From positions 3,968,001 to 4,032,000 of the forward strand of contig NZ_AP025281.1 in the NCBI RefSeq assembly GCF_024347195.1: a stretch of DNA of 64,000 bases, read 5' to 3'. A program made the translations under genes and the position numbers. Positions 17,686 to 26,261 of the stretch are shown here, piece by piece (the stretch's first letter is position 1; every line of letters starts with the position of its first letter). The DNA is from Aliamphritea hakodatensis. GTDB taxonomy: Bacteria; Pseudomonadota; Gammaproteobacteria; Pseudomonadales; Balneatricaceae. A model generated the notes under the pieces. It worked only from the letters and a program-made list of their open reading frames with translations, had not been told where the DNA came from and did not search any database.

Positions 17686-18444
17686 TTACAGCCTTACCTT
17701 GCTTTTCTGCACATTCGTGCCGCGAATAATGGTGACGTACGAGCCACTGCTGACCCGACGTACAGCCGGCTTTTTAATCACACCGCGATCTTTAGGGTTA
17801 CGCAGGCTCAGCTGAATAGGGCCTTCATCACGGGCTTTAACAATGTCTTCTGCCTGCAGCGGTGAGACTTCTAAGGTAACTGCACGGACAATCACCGGAT
17901 CTTTCTCATCGGTACTGGCGGTCTGATCCACAGCTAATACCTTAAGGTCGCTGAGAATGGTTTTAGTCGTGGTGCGTTTTTTCACCGTACGGCTGGCCAG
18001 AACGTCTACGCGGTTACCTGGTAACAGGAATCCACCCACCCCCACAACATCATTTACCCGTACGGTTACCGCACGCATATTCGGCTCAATCAGTGACGCC
18101 AGAGTGCTGCCTTCCAGGTGTTCACTGAAACGGGCCTGCATCAGAATTTCACCAGGCAGAATATCGGCATTGGCCACCATGCCTTCCAGTTGCTGGGCGC
18201 TGCGTACTGCACCGTCCGGCGCCAGTCCAACCGGCATTTCAAGACGTTTCAGATGTCGGGATTCAATTTTCTTGCCATAAGGGATTTCCAGCGCAGCAGT
18301 CATCACAACTTCGGTTTCAGTCACCACTGTTTTTTCGACGACCTGTGGCTGTTGCCTGGCTAACCAGTTATTGGCTACAAAGACTGCCGCCACCGCCAGC
18401 AAACCTGACAGCAGTAACAGCAATAGGGTTCTTGATTTAATCAT
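17686..18444 (-). CDS. cpaB: Tad pilus protein RcpC/CpaB with SAF domain
   Basis: A 252-residue protein with an N-terminal membrane helix, a SAF domain (about 50-115; EIPYGKKIESRHLKRLEMP) and an RcpC-like C-terminal domain with a beta-rich pattern. CpaB is a periplasmic component that assists the secretin. The frame is open to 18498, but the ATG at 18444 has a perfect AGGAGGT four bases upstream. The chosen start overlaps the end of the AAA+ ATPase gene by eight bases. Confidence 0.88.
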   Translation of the reverse strand: MIKSRTLLLLLLSGLLAVAAVFVANNWLARQQPQVVEKTVVTETEVVMTAALEIPYGKKIESRHLKRLEMPVGLAPDGAVRSAQQLEGMVANADILPGEILMQARFSEHLEGSTLASLIEPNMRAVTVRVNDVVGVGGFLLPGNRVDVLASRTVKKRTTTKTILSDLKVLAVDQTASTDEKDPVIVRAVTLEVSPLQAEDIVKARDEGPIQLSLRNPKDRGVIKKPAVRRVSSGSYVTIIRGTNVQKSKVRL

Positions 18445-19864
18445 AATGACCTCCTGACAGCTTGCCGGAGCCGGCAAACTGGTCTTCTTCCTGATCAAGT
18501 TTTACGAAGTAACTTTTCCAGGCCCAGTCGATCAACTCTTCAGACAGTTTTTCGGGGTCAGCGAGATACAGCGCCTTGTCCTGCGCTATTCCTAGTATGT
18601 CTCGGGGGTGACATGGCAGTAAAGGTCGCTGCTCTCGCTGATAATGCTCCTCGAAAATGTATGTCAGTAATGTTTGATCAAACTCGATCTGTTTTTCGAT
18701 ACAGACTTTTTTCCAGATTTCCGTAAAAGCAAACTTGTCCAGCGTATCGAAAAAGATCTTATGGCCGATTCGGCGTAAGAAAGCCGCATCACCCAGTTCC
18801 AGTGGATTGATGTTAGTGGAAAAAATAAGAATCTCGTCAAACGGCACTTCAAAACTGTTACCGTTTGCCAGACTCAGCAAATCTTTGCGTTCTTCCATGG
18901 GGTAAATCCAGCGGTTAAATAACTCCACAGGACTCACCCGCTGACGGCCCATATCATCAATGATGTACATGCCGTTATTGGCTTTAAGCTGTAAGGGGGC
19001 ACGGTAAATCTTGGTGCTGGGTTCATATTTCACTTCCAGCATATCCAGGGTCAGCTCCCCGCCACTGATCACGACCGGACGTTTACACAGCTTGTAACGC
19101 GGGTCATGGCCTTCATTAAATAAAAGGTTTGGTTTACCGTCTGTGCCGGATGCCTGATCGGCAGCTTTATGTACCAGAGGGTCATAGAGCTGGATGATGC
19201 TTTCATTCACAGAAATTGCATATGGAATCAGGCAGGCATCGGTCAGTAACCGGGTCAGCCGCTGGGTAATATAAGTTTTACCGGTACCCGGCGGCCCATA
19301 AATCACAATTGAACGGCCAGAATTCATCGCAGGTCCCAGCTGATCCAGCAAGGTAGGCCGGATAACAATATCTTCAAAAGCCTGCTGCGTTTCTTTCTGC
19401 TTAATAATGACCCGGTGAACCGACTGCGCCTGAACCACTTTCTCATATTCAGAAACAGGTACCGGCGCCGGGCCGATATAACCGTTTTTGTTCATCGCCT
19501 CCTGGCCGGCAATCCGTCCTAAATCGGTCAGGCTGTAATACAGCTCCTTGCTTTGCCCTAAACGGGGCAACACTTCCAAACGACTTTCCTGACGCAAATA
19601 ATTGAGGATCTCTTCAATAATTGAACCGGACAGACATACCCTGTGGACCAGCTGTGAAATGGTCAGGCCGCCGGCGTCATAAAGGTGTTTGCTGACAAGA
19701 TCAACCAGGAACTGTTTGTTCAAACAGGTTTCTTCAATACTGGTTGGCCGTGGGGCCAGCATTCTGAAAGGTGATACGACATTTCCACTACCGTTGCCGT
19801 TACCGTTAACCCCGGATGCGGAGCCACCACCATTCATTAAAGGATCTTGCTGGTGCTTTTTCAT
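18437..19864 (-). CDS. AAA+ ATPase embedded in the tad operon
   Basis: A 475-residue AAA+ ATPase of a MoxR/chaperone-like type. It has a Gly/Asn-rich linker (10-30), a winged-helix-like segment (about 55-115; GGLTISQLVHRVCLSGSIIEEIL) and an AAA domain with Walker A GPPGTGKT (190-197), Walker B-like MYIIDDMG and an arginine-rich FLRRIGHKIFF. It is not a component of the classical flp-tad-rcp set, but its start overlaps the tadV stop (ATGA) and its end overlaps cpaB. It may remodel or regulate pilus machinery; that role is inference. Confidence 0.75.
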   Translation of the reverse strand: MKKHQQDPLMNGGGSASGVNGNGNGSGNVVSPFRMLAPRPTSIEETCLNKQFLVDLVSKHLYDAGGLTISQLVHRVCLSGSIIEEILNYLRQESRLEVLPRLGQSKELYYSLTDLGRIAGQEAMNKNGYIGPAPVPVSEYEKVVQAQSVHRVIIKQKETQQAFEDIVIRPTLLDQLGPAMNSGRSIVIYGPPGTGKTYITQRLTRLLTDACLIPYAISVNESIIQLYDPLVHKAADQASGTDGKPNLLFNEGHDPRYKLCKRPVVISGGELTLDMLEVKYEPSTKIYRAPLQLKANNGMYIIDDMGRQRVSPVELFNRWIYPMEERKDLLSLANGNSFEVPFDEILIFSTNINPLELGDAAFLRRIGHKIFFDTLDKFAFTEIWKKVCIEKQIEFDQTLLTYIFEEHYQREQRPLLPCHPRDILGIAQDKALYLADPEKLSEELIDWAWKSYFVKLDQEEDQFAGSGKLSGGHYD

Positions 19865-20442
19865 AAGGCACCGCCTGTGAGTAATTCACGTAAGTGAACA
19901 AACCCAAGTTGAGACTGATACGCCAGCGCCAGTACCGTTCCGGTTACAATCGCCAGTGCATAAGGAAAACGTAACGCTGCTGCTTCGCCTTCCTGCGGTT
20001 TGATATAAATAAACTGACGGGTAAAAAACAGCGTTTTAAAAATCATGAAGTAGCGTTTCAGCAGTGCTAATAGGTCACCTTTACAGGCCACCACCAACAG
20101 TGCCAGAAACAAACCGGCAACCAGGCTCAGCCCTGCTGCAAATATCGCTGTCGCAGGACCAAGCATTGTTGCTGCAGCGGCCATCAGTTTTACATCCCCG
20201 GCGGCCATGCCGCCGACAATATAAAAAGGAAGAAAGAAGAGCAAACCCACCAACAAACCGCCAAGAGCGGTCATTAATCCACTCAGCCCTATCATTTCCA
20301 GTTGGAAAACAACGCCACATATAAGAATCATCAAATTCAGTACATTCGGAATAATATGCCGCGTGATGTCACTCACTGTTACCGCTAAAAATAGGAGCAG
20401 CAATACCAGCATGGTGAATTCGCTGATCAGCGTAACTTGCAT
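19861..20442 (-). CDS. tadV: Flp prepilin peptidase TadV/CpaA
   Basis: A 193-residue polytopic membrane peptidase of the A24 family. The two catalytic Asp sites are visible as TVSDITRHIIPN and GGMAAGDVKLMAA. It cleaves the leader of the Flp prepilin and the TadE/F pseudopilins. AGGAGGG lies upstream of the ATG at 20442. It follows the flp gene after 71 bases, with a hairpin in between. Confidence 0.9.
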   Translation of the reverse strand: MQVTLISEFTMLVLLLLFLAVTVSDITRHIIPNVLNLMILICGVVFQLEMIGLSGLMTALGGLLVGLLFFLPFYIVGGMAAGDVKLMAAAATMLGPATAIFAAGLSLVAGLFLALLVVACKGDLLALLKRYFMIFKTLFFTRQFIYIKPQEGEAAALRFPYALAIVTGTVLALAYQSQLGFVHLRELLTGGAL

Positions 20443-20479
20443 AATATTGCCCTCCTGTTTGATACTTTTTATATTACTG

Positions 20480-20497
20480 GGAGCAGCTTCGCGCTCC
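20480..20497 (-). terminator. Hairpin between flp and tadV
   Basis: GGAGC at 20480-20484 pairs with GCTCC at 20493-20497 around an eight-base loop, in the 71-base gap after the pilin gene. No strong T-run follows. A leaky structure here would fit the usual high excess of pilin mRNA over the machinery genes, but this is an inference from position. Confidence 0.4.
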
Positions 20498-20513
20498 GGA
20501 TTTCAATGCTCTT

Positions 20514-20717
20514 TTATTGAGGAGCAGGAGCAGCTGCTGGTGTGATTGCATCTTCAAGATCGCCAATCGTAGTTCCTACCTGGGTCCCCAGGTCGGTAAA
20601 TGCAGTTACGACCGCAAGACCTACCAGGCTACCGGCTATCGCGTACTCAACTGTTGTCAGGCCTTCTTCATCTTTAAGGAATGCTTCCAACTGAGTTTTT
20701 ATTTTTTGCATGTTCAT
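20514..20717 (-). CDS. flp: Flp major pilin
   Basis: A 67-residue Flp/Fap-type pilin. The leader MNMQKIKTQLEAFLKDEEG ends in Gly and is followed by LTTVEYAIAGSLVGLAVV, where the Glu and Tyr after the cleavage site are the Flp signature. The mature pilin would be about 48 residues with an Ala/Pro-rich tail. It is the first gene of the tad locus. An ATG two codons further in is an alternative start. Confidence 0.93.
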   Translation of the reverse strand: MNMQKIKTQLEAFLKDEEGLTTVEYAIAGSLVGLAVVTAFTDLGTQVGTTIGDLEDAITPAAAPAPQ

Positions 20718-21075
20718 AGGACATTACCCCGTGTTCGTTATGGCATGCAGTGCATACCTTAAATTCATTTCACTTTCCCTTTTTGGACTCCGTTGCGGTT
20801 CGCAAGAAGTCGCTGTACATCAAACTTAGGAAGCCACAAAAAATAGGGTTAGGACTATTTTTTAAAACACTAGGACTATCTTTGCAGTCAGGTTTTATTT
20901 CGCCTGTAAGCCTGTTGAAATTGCTGAAAGTTATGTTTGGCAGGTGTTTGTTTTTTGATCTAAGGTTAAGTAACGTATTTATTACACTGTGTTACACAGG
21001 GCTTACAGAACAGCGCTGAACAACACAAAAAAATAGCCAGGGAACGGGTGATAGAAATGGTAAAGTGAGGCTTTT
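20718..21075. promoter_or_regulatory. Divergent regulatory region between flp and the AraC-type regulator
   Basis: These 358 bases separate the pilin gene (minus) from its likely regulator (plus) and hold no gene. The stretch is AT-rich with short TAGGACTAT repeats (separate entry). I cannot place the promoters exactly. Confidence 0.5.
20850..20879. promoter_or_regulatory. Two direct repeats of TAGGACTAT, 21 bases apart
   Basis: TAGGACTAT occurs at 20850-20858 and again at 20871-20879. The 21-base period equals two turns of the helix, as expected for a dimeric regulator binding one face. They lie about 135-160 bases upstream of the flp start and are candidate sites for the divergent AraC-type regulator. 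Confidence 0.5.
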
Positions 21076-21906
21076 ATGCACATAGCCACCATGCTCTGGG
21101 TTGACCTTAGAAACCAGTCAAATCAATCATGTTTATCAAGCAGTTTTGATGGAATCTGTCATACGCAGACGGTCAAGCAATCCTCCACATGTCCCCGTTT
21201 GCTGAACACCGCTGAAGCGGACCTTATCTGTTTTGAGTATGATTATCCGGATATACAGAGTTTGCACCTGTTACAGCAAACCCGGCAGTCAGACCCGGAT
21301 CTCCCCATTCTGATGTTCACCGAACAACATTCCGAAGCGTTGGCAATCTGGGCATTTCGTACCGGGGTTTGGGACTACCATGTAAAACCGCTTTCTGAAG
21401 CAGACATGGTACATATCACCGACTCACTGAAAACCGCCAGTGAGTTCAGAGACGCCATTAAATTACGTAATATTCGCTGTGACAGCGAGCCCCTGCCAGA
21501 GGAAGTGCGATTCCGGGCGCCCACCAGTGGTGAATCAACCTTGCAGCATGCCGTCAATTACGTGCAAAACCATTATCCGGAAAAAATTCTGGAGTCTGAT
21601 ATGGCTGAAATGTGTGGCCTGACGGTCAATAAATTCTGCAGGTTATTCAAACAAACTTACGATCTGACCTTTCAGGAATACCTCATTGGTTACCGGCTGA
21701 AAGAATCAACCCGTTTACTGCTCAATCCTGTCGCCTCGATTGCTGATGTGGCTTTCACCGTAGGCTTTAATGACCCGTCTTATTATGCCCGGGTATTCAA
21801 AAAATATATGGGGCTGAGCCCGTCAGAGTGCCGTCAGTTACTGAAAGAAAAACGTGAAATCGGGAACATAGATACCCGGATAATGGAAATGAAAATACCG
21901 GTGTAA
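21076..21906 (+). CDS. Response-regulator-like AraC-family transcription factor, divergent from tad
   Basis: A 276-residue protein with an N-terminal receiver-like domain (about 1-125) and a C-terminal AraC/XylS helix-turn-helix (about 155-255; SDMAEMCGLTVNKFCRLFKQ and VAFTVGFNDPSYYARVFKKY). In the receiver part the position where the phospho-accepting Asp is expected reads FEYDYPD, with Glu54 at the likely acceptor site. Lys104 of the HVKPLSE motif is kept. It is transcribed away from flp and probably controls the pilus locus. Confidence 0.82.
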   Translation: MHIATMLWVDLRNQSNQSCLSSSFDGICHTQTVKQSSTCPRLLNTAEADLICFEYDYPDIQSLHLLQQTRQSDPDLPILMFTEQHSEALAIWAFRTGVWDYHVKPLSEADMVHITDSLKTASEFRDAIKLRNIRCDSEPLPEEVRFRAPTSGESTLQHAVNYVQNHYPEKILESDMAEMCGLTVNKFCRLFKQTYDLTFQEYLIGYRLKESTRLLLNPVASIADVAFTVGFNDPSYYARVFKKYMGLSPSECRQLLKEKREIGNIDTRIMEMKIPV

Positions 21907-21921
21907 AGACCTCCTTAAGAG

Positions 21922-21956
21922 CAAAAAAATACCCGGCTATACCGGGTATTTTTTTT
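21922..21956. terminator. Intrinsic terminator after the AraC-type regulator
   Basis: AATACCCGG, loop CTATA, CCGGGTATT, followed by eight T; A-rich on the other side, so it can work in both directions. The next 200 bases to ohrR contain an inverted repeat (GGGTA...TACCC, 21962-21988) and nothing else I can support. Confidence 0.85.
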
Positions 21957-22157
21957 AGAAGGGGTAGAAAAACCGTATATTTTTACCCTTTATCGCCAGC
22001 CCTTAACCACCGGATTTACACCTTAACTATTCCGCTTAAACCGGTCAGGGTAACCAGGTGGCCATGACACACACGGATCGGTGAACCTCACCATACTGAC
22101 GCCGCTCTGACCTGGCTGCACTGGGCCATTCAGCATCACAGCAAGGCCCTGTTCCGG

Positions 22158-22604
22158 TCAGTCATGTCCCAGACGTAAATGCCGGTTAAGCTGTTGCAAC
22201 TGGCCAAGTAACTGTTCAAATTCAGGCTTTTTCAGACCGGTTGAGCAGGCAACTTCCTGCTGAATAGCCGCGATTTCGGGGGTTAATTCACGGGCCTGAG
22301 CGGTCAGGCTCACCATAACCTTCCGTTCATCTTCAGCATCACGGTAACGGTGGATCAGACCGGCCTGTTGCATACGTTTCAGTAAAGGAGAAAGCGTACC
22401 TGAGTCCAGATACAGACGTTCCCCCAGCGCTTTAACGGTGATTTCATCTTCCGGCGTTAATGCCAGAAACACCAAATACTGAGGGTAGGTCATATTCAGG
22501 CGACCCAGTAAGCTTTTATACTCCCGGGTTATCGCCTGAGCGGTCGAATACAGCGCAAAACACAGGCGCTCATCGAGTAAAGAAAGGTCATCATTTGCAG
22601 TCAT
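22158..22604 (-). CDS. ohrR: Organic-hydroperoxide-sensing MarR-family repressor OhrR
   Basis: A 148-residue MarR-type winged-helix regulator with the OhrR signature: the reactive Cys15 in DERLCFALYS, then LNMTYPQYLVFLAL and VKALGERLYLDSGTLSPLLKRM. Oxidation of this Cys by organic peroxides releases the repressor from DNA. It lies in the same orientation as yceI and ohr. A CAATT-type palindrome upstream of ohr is a fitting operator. Confidence 0.88.
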   Translation of the reverse strand: MTANDDLSLLDERLCFALYSTAQAITREYKSLLGRLNMTYPQYLVFLALTPEDEITVKALGERLYLDSGTLSPLLKRMQQAGLIHRYRDAEDERKVMVSLTAQARELTPEIAAIQQEVACSTGLKKPEFEQLLGQLQQLNRHLRLGHD

Positions 22605-22702
22605 CTGCGGATCTATTCCAACACTGAGGGCGGCACAAAAAGCAGGGGCCGCGCCCTGCTACTTTGTTCAGGAATATACCACGAAGCAGGGTCTGCCGGT
22701 AT

Positions 22703-23299
22703 TTATTGCTCAAGCACCAGGCTAAAACTGACCGGCACTGTATAGCCGATATAATCCAGCCCCGCCAATGATTTCAGCTTATCAATCCCCGCCGTAAGGC
22801 CATAGGTTTCAGCTGTCAGCACCACAGGCTGGCTGCTGCTGGCCAGTACCTGTTTACCGTCAGACAGCAGGCTGACTTTCACTTTCAGGGGTTTTTCCAG
22901 ACCATGAAAACTCAGTGAGGCATCCACTTCAGCATTCACAAAACCGCCATTTTTCACCGTTTGCATAACATCGGCGGGTAACTGGCTGTTCAGAGTGGCG
23001 GTTTTAAATTTAGACGTTTCAAATAAATGTTCCCGCATGCGCTCGTTACGGATGCCGATATTGGTCTCGATACTGTCCAGATCCAGCTGTACTGACAATT
23101 TGCCACTGTCGCTGAGCTGGCCGGCTAACCGGGTAATATGAAAGGTTTCAGCGATATGTACTTTCTTGACCGATAAGAAATTCAGGCTGGACTGCTGATT
23201 ATTCAGTTGCCAGTCTGCCTGTACACTGACACTGGCTGCCAACATGCCCGCAGCAATAGCAGATACAGGCAACAGGCGGGTTAACATTTTCAGATTCAT
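22703..23299 (-). CDS. YceI-family periplasmic protein
   Basis: A 198-residue protein with a clear signal peptide (ending ...VSVQA) and the YceI lipocalin-like fold (WQLNNQQSSLNFLSVKKVHIAETF, GKLSVQLDLDSIET, RMREHLFETSKF). The family binds isoprenoid-like lipids in the periplasm. It sits between ohrR and ohr, which may place it under peroxide control. Confidence 0.85.
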   Translation of the reverse strand: MNLKMLTRLLPVSAIAAGMLAASVSVQADWQLNNQQSSLNFLSVKKVHIAETFHITRLAGQLSDSGKLSVQLDLDSIETNIGIRNERMREHLFETSKFKTATLNSQLPADVMQTVKNGGFVNAEVDASLSFHGLEKPLKVKVSLLSDGKQVLASSSQPVVLTAETYGLTAGIDKLKSLAGLDYIGYTVPVSFSLVLEQ

Positions 23300-23376
23300 T
23301 ATTTTCTCCTTAGATTTACAATTCAGATCCGTTGTCTGACAAAGGCTGACCGTACAGCTCCCTGTCAGCCCGTATA

Positions 23377-23802
23377 TCAGACGATCTTCAGTACAACATC
23401 AACGTTATTACGGGTAGCATTGGAATACGGGCATACCTCATGGGCAGCACTGACCAGCGTTTCCAGTTCTCCCCGGGACATTTCAGGGACGTCAATATTC
23501 AGCACCACACTGATATTGAACCCTTTACCCACTGGACCGATACCTACCTCGCCATTAACCTTAGCTGCAGAATTGAGGGTTTTCCCGTTACGCTGGGCCA
23601 CTACCTTCATCGCCCCGATGAAGCACGCGGCATAGCCTGCAGCAAACAGTTGCTCCGGATTCACACCAAACTTACCTTCACCGCCCAGGGCTTTAGGAGT
23701 AGTCAGCGGCATATCCAGCGCACCGTCATCCGAACGTATATAGCCTTCACGCCCACCTGTTGCTTCAGCTTTAGCCACATATAAAGTTTTGTCTAATTGC
23801 AT
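23377..23802 (-). CDS. ohr: Organic hydroperoxide resistance protein Ohr
   Basis: A 141-residue thiol peroxidase of the OsmC/Ohr family that reduces organic and lipid hydroperoxides. The peroxidatic Cys60 (FAAGYAACFIGAM) and the resolving Cys124 (AHEVCPYSNATR) are both present. The frame extends to 23850, but the ATG at 23802 (MQLDKTLYVA) matches family length and has GGAG upstream. Confidence 0.93.
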   Translation of the reverse strand: MQLDKTLYVAKAEATGGREGYIRSDDGALDMPLTTPKALGGEGKFGVNPEQLFAAGYAACFIGAMKVVAQRNGKTLNSAAKVNGEVGIGPVGKGFNISVVLNIDVPEMSRGELETLVSAAHEVCPYSNATRNNVDVVLKIV

Positions 23803-23847
23803 GCTTTTTCTCCGGTAGCAGTGTTCAGTGGCAATCAAAATATTACA

Positions 23848-23867
23848 CAATTAAATTGCGCGCAATT
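23848..23867. promoter_or_regulatory. Candidate OhrR operator upstream of ohr
   Basis: Two overlapping palindromes lie 46-65 bases before the ohr start: CAATTAAATTG (23848-23858) and AATTGCGCGCAATT (23854-23867). Known OhrR operators have the form ACAATT-AATTGT. The match is to the sequence only; binding is inferred. Confidence 0.6.
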
Positions 23868-23911
23868 AATATTTTTATTTTTGCTCTGAAAACATCTGCC
23901 TTGCTAACAGA

Positions 23912-23938
23912 AAAAGGCCGGTCAGAGACCGGCCTTTT
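23912..23938. terminator. Intrinsic terminator after the tautomerase operon
   Basis: AAAAGGCCGGTC, loop AGA, GACCGGCCTTTT: a perfect hairpin with A and T runs on its flanks, so it is bidirectional. It separates the GST-tautomerase operon from ohr. Confidence 0.87.
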
Positions 23939-23959
23939 ATCAGCAAGAATGCGCCGCAC

Positions 23960-24208
23960 TCACTGTTTGAGTGCCTTATCAGCCTGTTCTGCCAGCATGT
24001 TCCGGTAATCCACAACCGGCATACCGCCGATCCCCCAGTCGTCCAGCGATACTTCATCGACCACCACAAATGTCGTAGCCGGATTTTTATTCAGCACCCG
24101 GGATAACAACTCTGTCACTCCGGCAATCAGTTCCGCTTTCTGTGCCGCTGTCGGGCCGCTGTTATCCGGGCCACCTTCTTTTGTAACTTTAATATTTACG
24201 TAAGGCAT
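23960..24208 (-). CDS. 4-oxalocrotonate tautomerase family protein
   Basis: An 82-residue tautomerase. Pro2, which becomes the catalytic N-terminal Pro after Met removal, is present (MPYVNIKVTKEGG), as is the WGIGG segment near the C-terminus. These enzymes interconvert keto and enol forms of small acids. The last gene of a three-gene operon with GST and an NTF2-like protein, which suggests breakdown or detoxification of an aromatic or reactive compound. Confidence 0.85.
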   Translation of the reverse strand: MPYVNIKVTKEGGPDNSGPTAAQKAELIAGVTELLSRVLNKNPATTFVVVDEVSLDDWGIGGMPVVDYRNMLAEQADKALKQ

Positions 24209-24223
24209 ACATCTTTACTCCGC

Positions 24224-24616
24224 TTAAACAGTCTCTGTCTGAGATACATAGGAAAAAACTTTACTCATGATCCGCCAGCCATGCTGGTCACAGGTGAGCG
24301 TGAGAAAATCCAGATACTCCCGCCCCATCATGGTCATGGATGCTTTAACAAAGGCCATCCGTTCACCGCCAAACTCAACCGAGATAATCCGCTCACGGCG
24401 AGTGTCCCCCCGCACAGCCGGTGGAATCCGTTTTTCCACCGCGGAGAAATATTCAGCCAGTGACTTATTCATGTAGTCACCTTCTGTCATGTTCACGTAA
24501 CGGGCATCCGGATGAAATACACCCGCCAGAACACCGGTATCTGCCTGATACAGCCCTTCAAGGTATCGGGACATCAGATCACAGATATCCGCCATGGCAC
24601 GATCTTTCACAGCCAT
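24224..24616 (-). CDS. NTF2-like (lumazine-binding type) protein
   Basis: A 130-residue protein of the NTF2/SnoaL-like superfamily: YLEGLYQADTGVLAGVFHPDARYVNM near the start and MTMMGREYLDFLTLTCDQHGWRIMSKVFSY at the end. Such cone-shaped domains bind or isomerise small hydrophobic molecules. Its ATG shares one base with the GST stop (TGATG), and it lies 15 bases before the tautomerase. The ligand is unknown. Confidence 0.72.
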   Translation of the reverse strand: MAVKDRAMADICDLMSRYLEGLYQADTGVLAGVFHPDARYVNMTEGDYMNKSLAEYFSAVEKRIPPAVRGDTRRERIISVEFGGERMAFVKASMTMMGREYLDFLTLTCDQHGWRIMSKVFSYVSQTETV

Positions 24617-25224
24617 CAGACCAGCCCCTCAGCCTGCAGCGCCGCCTGCACAGCCGGTCGCTTTGCAATCCGCGCCGTAAACTCTGCTACCAACGGCCAG
24701 TTCTGCAGATCAATCCCCACAAAGTTCGCCCAGTTACTGACCACAAACAGATAAGCATCTGCCACAGAAAAACTCCCGCCCTGCAGATATACCCTGCCGT
24801 CAGATAACACTTCATTCAGATAGGCGAATTTCACATCCAGGCTTGCCCGGGCATTCTCCTTATCAGCCTCCGTGGCAGATGCTGAGAAGAACGGGCCAAA
24901 GGCTTTATGCAGTTCAGAACCGATATAGTTCAGAAACTCCTGCACCCTTACCCGTTCAAACGTGCCCGGGGCCGGTATCAGCTGGCCCGGTGCAAACCGG
25001 TCTGCGATGAACTGCAGCACAACAGCACCTTCGGTCAGCACCTCTCCCGAGGCGAGCTGCAAGGCCGGTACATATCCCTTAGGGTTCACGTCCCGGTAAT
25101 TATGATCTGACGCGGTACGGCCACTGTCGGTATCAACAGCTTCCAGCTCAAAATCAGCACCGGCTTCACGCAAAATAATATGCGATGCCAGTGAACAGGC
25201 GCCGGGTTTATAAAACAGTTTCAT
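24616..25224 (-). CDS. Glutathione S-transferase, beta-like class
   Basis: A 202-residue GST with a thioredoxin-like N-terminal domain (MKLFYKPGACSLASHIILRE, with Cys10 as in beta-class enzymes; the Val-Pro of GYVPAL at about residue 52) and an all-helical C-terminal domain with FSVADAYLFVVSNW. It conjugates or deconjugates glutathione. First gene of the operon and divergent from a LysR regulator that probably controls it. Confidence 0.88.
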   Translation of the reverse strand: MKLFYKPGACSLASHIILREAGADFELEAVDTDSGRTASDHNYRDVNPKGYVPALQLASGEVLTEGAVVLQFIADRFAPGQLIPAPGTFERVRVQEFLNYIGSELHKAFGPFFSASATEADKENARASLDVKFAYLNEVLSDGRVYLQGGSFSVADAYLFVVSNWANFVGIDLQNWPLVAEFTARIAKRPAVQAALQAEGLV

Positions 25225-25340
25225 GGCTTATCCTCTTTCATTGCTTAATCAACGAAAGCAAGCGTATCGCGAGAAACAAACTATAAATAACATTGTTTTT
25301 TCAATATTATGATTCAAAAAACAGATCAGGTTTTATTAGC

Positions 25341-26228
25341 GTGACATACGAACAACTCTTGGTTCTTCAGGCAATTGTCAGTGAAGGCACTTTCAGGGGT
25401 GCAGCCGAACATCTGCATAAATCCCAGTCGGCAGTGAGCCACATGCTGAAAAAACTGGAAGAGGATATTGGATTTTTACTGTTATCCCGGGAGGCTTACC
25501 GCCCGCAGCTGACAGCCAAAGGGGAAGTATTTTACCGGCAGGCAATCCGGGCTCTTGAACAGATGCAACAGCTGCGAACAACAGCCCGAAACCTGAATGC
25601 CAGACATGAAGCCTCAGTTTCACTGGCCGTCACCGCCACTTATCCACTGACACCGGTGCTGAATGTCATCAGCCAGGTTAAACAACAATACCCGGCAACA
25701 GACATTCACCTTTCCCGGGAAACCATGGCCGGCCCTCTGGAGCGGCTACTGGAACAACAGGCGGATATAATTATCACCACAATGGACGGTGTTCCGGCGG
25801 ATCAGGTCGAAGCCATTCCCTTTGCCAGCATCACCATTGCTCCCGTTGCGCATCCCGACCATGAAGCGGCGCAACATCCCCGGCTGAAAACCATCAGGGA
25901 GATGCAAAGTTATACCCAGATCATTGTAGCGGACAGCAGCTCTGGCAGCGCCAGACAAAGCCGGGACCTACTGCCCGGAGGACTCCGCTGGACGGTATCG
26001 GACTTTGCCGCCAAGAAAGAAATCCTGCTCGCCAATCAGGGCTGGGGCGGCATCCCCACCCATATGATTGAAGATGAACTGTCCAGCGGCAAACTGGTGC
26101 CCCTTAATGTTGAAGGCTATCCCCCCCGCCACTCGCAACTTTTCCAGATCCGCCGGCGTGATGCCGATACGGGTATCGTCGCTCAGGCGATCTGGCAACA
26201 GCTGACAGAACTGCAAACAGCGCCCTGA
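25341..26228 (+). CDS. LysR-family transcriptional regulator, divergent from the GST operon
   Basis: A 295-residue LysR-type regulator: an N-terminal winged helix (TYEQLLVLQAIVSEGTFRGA, then KSQSAVSHMLKKLEE) and an effector-binding domain (about 90-290). The frame is open from a TTG at 25293, but the GTG at 25341 puts the HTH at the normal distance from the N-terminus, so I use it. The 116 bases between it and the GST gene should hold both promoters. Confidence 0.85.
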   Translation: MTYEQLLVLQAIVSEGTFRGAAEHLHKSQSAVSHMLKKLEEDIGFLLLSREAYRPQLTAKGEVFYRQAIRALEQMQQLRTTARNLNARHEASVSLAVTATYPLTPVLNVISQVKQQYPATDIHLSRETMAGPLERLLEQQADIIITTMDGVPADQVEAIPFASITIAPVAHPDHEAAQHPRLKTIREMQSYTQIIVADSSSGSARQSRDLLPGGLRWTVSDFAAKKEILLANQGWGGIPTHMIEDELSSGKLVPLNVEGYPPRHSQLFQIRRRDADTGIVAQAIWQQLTELQTAP

Positions 26229-26261
26229 AAGGGCCTGTATGCCACCTTCTCTTTCGCAGAC

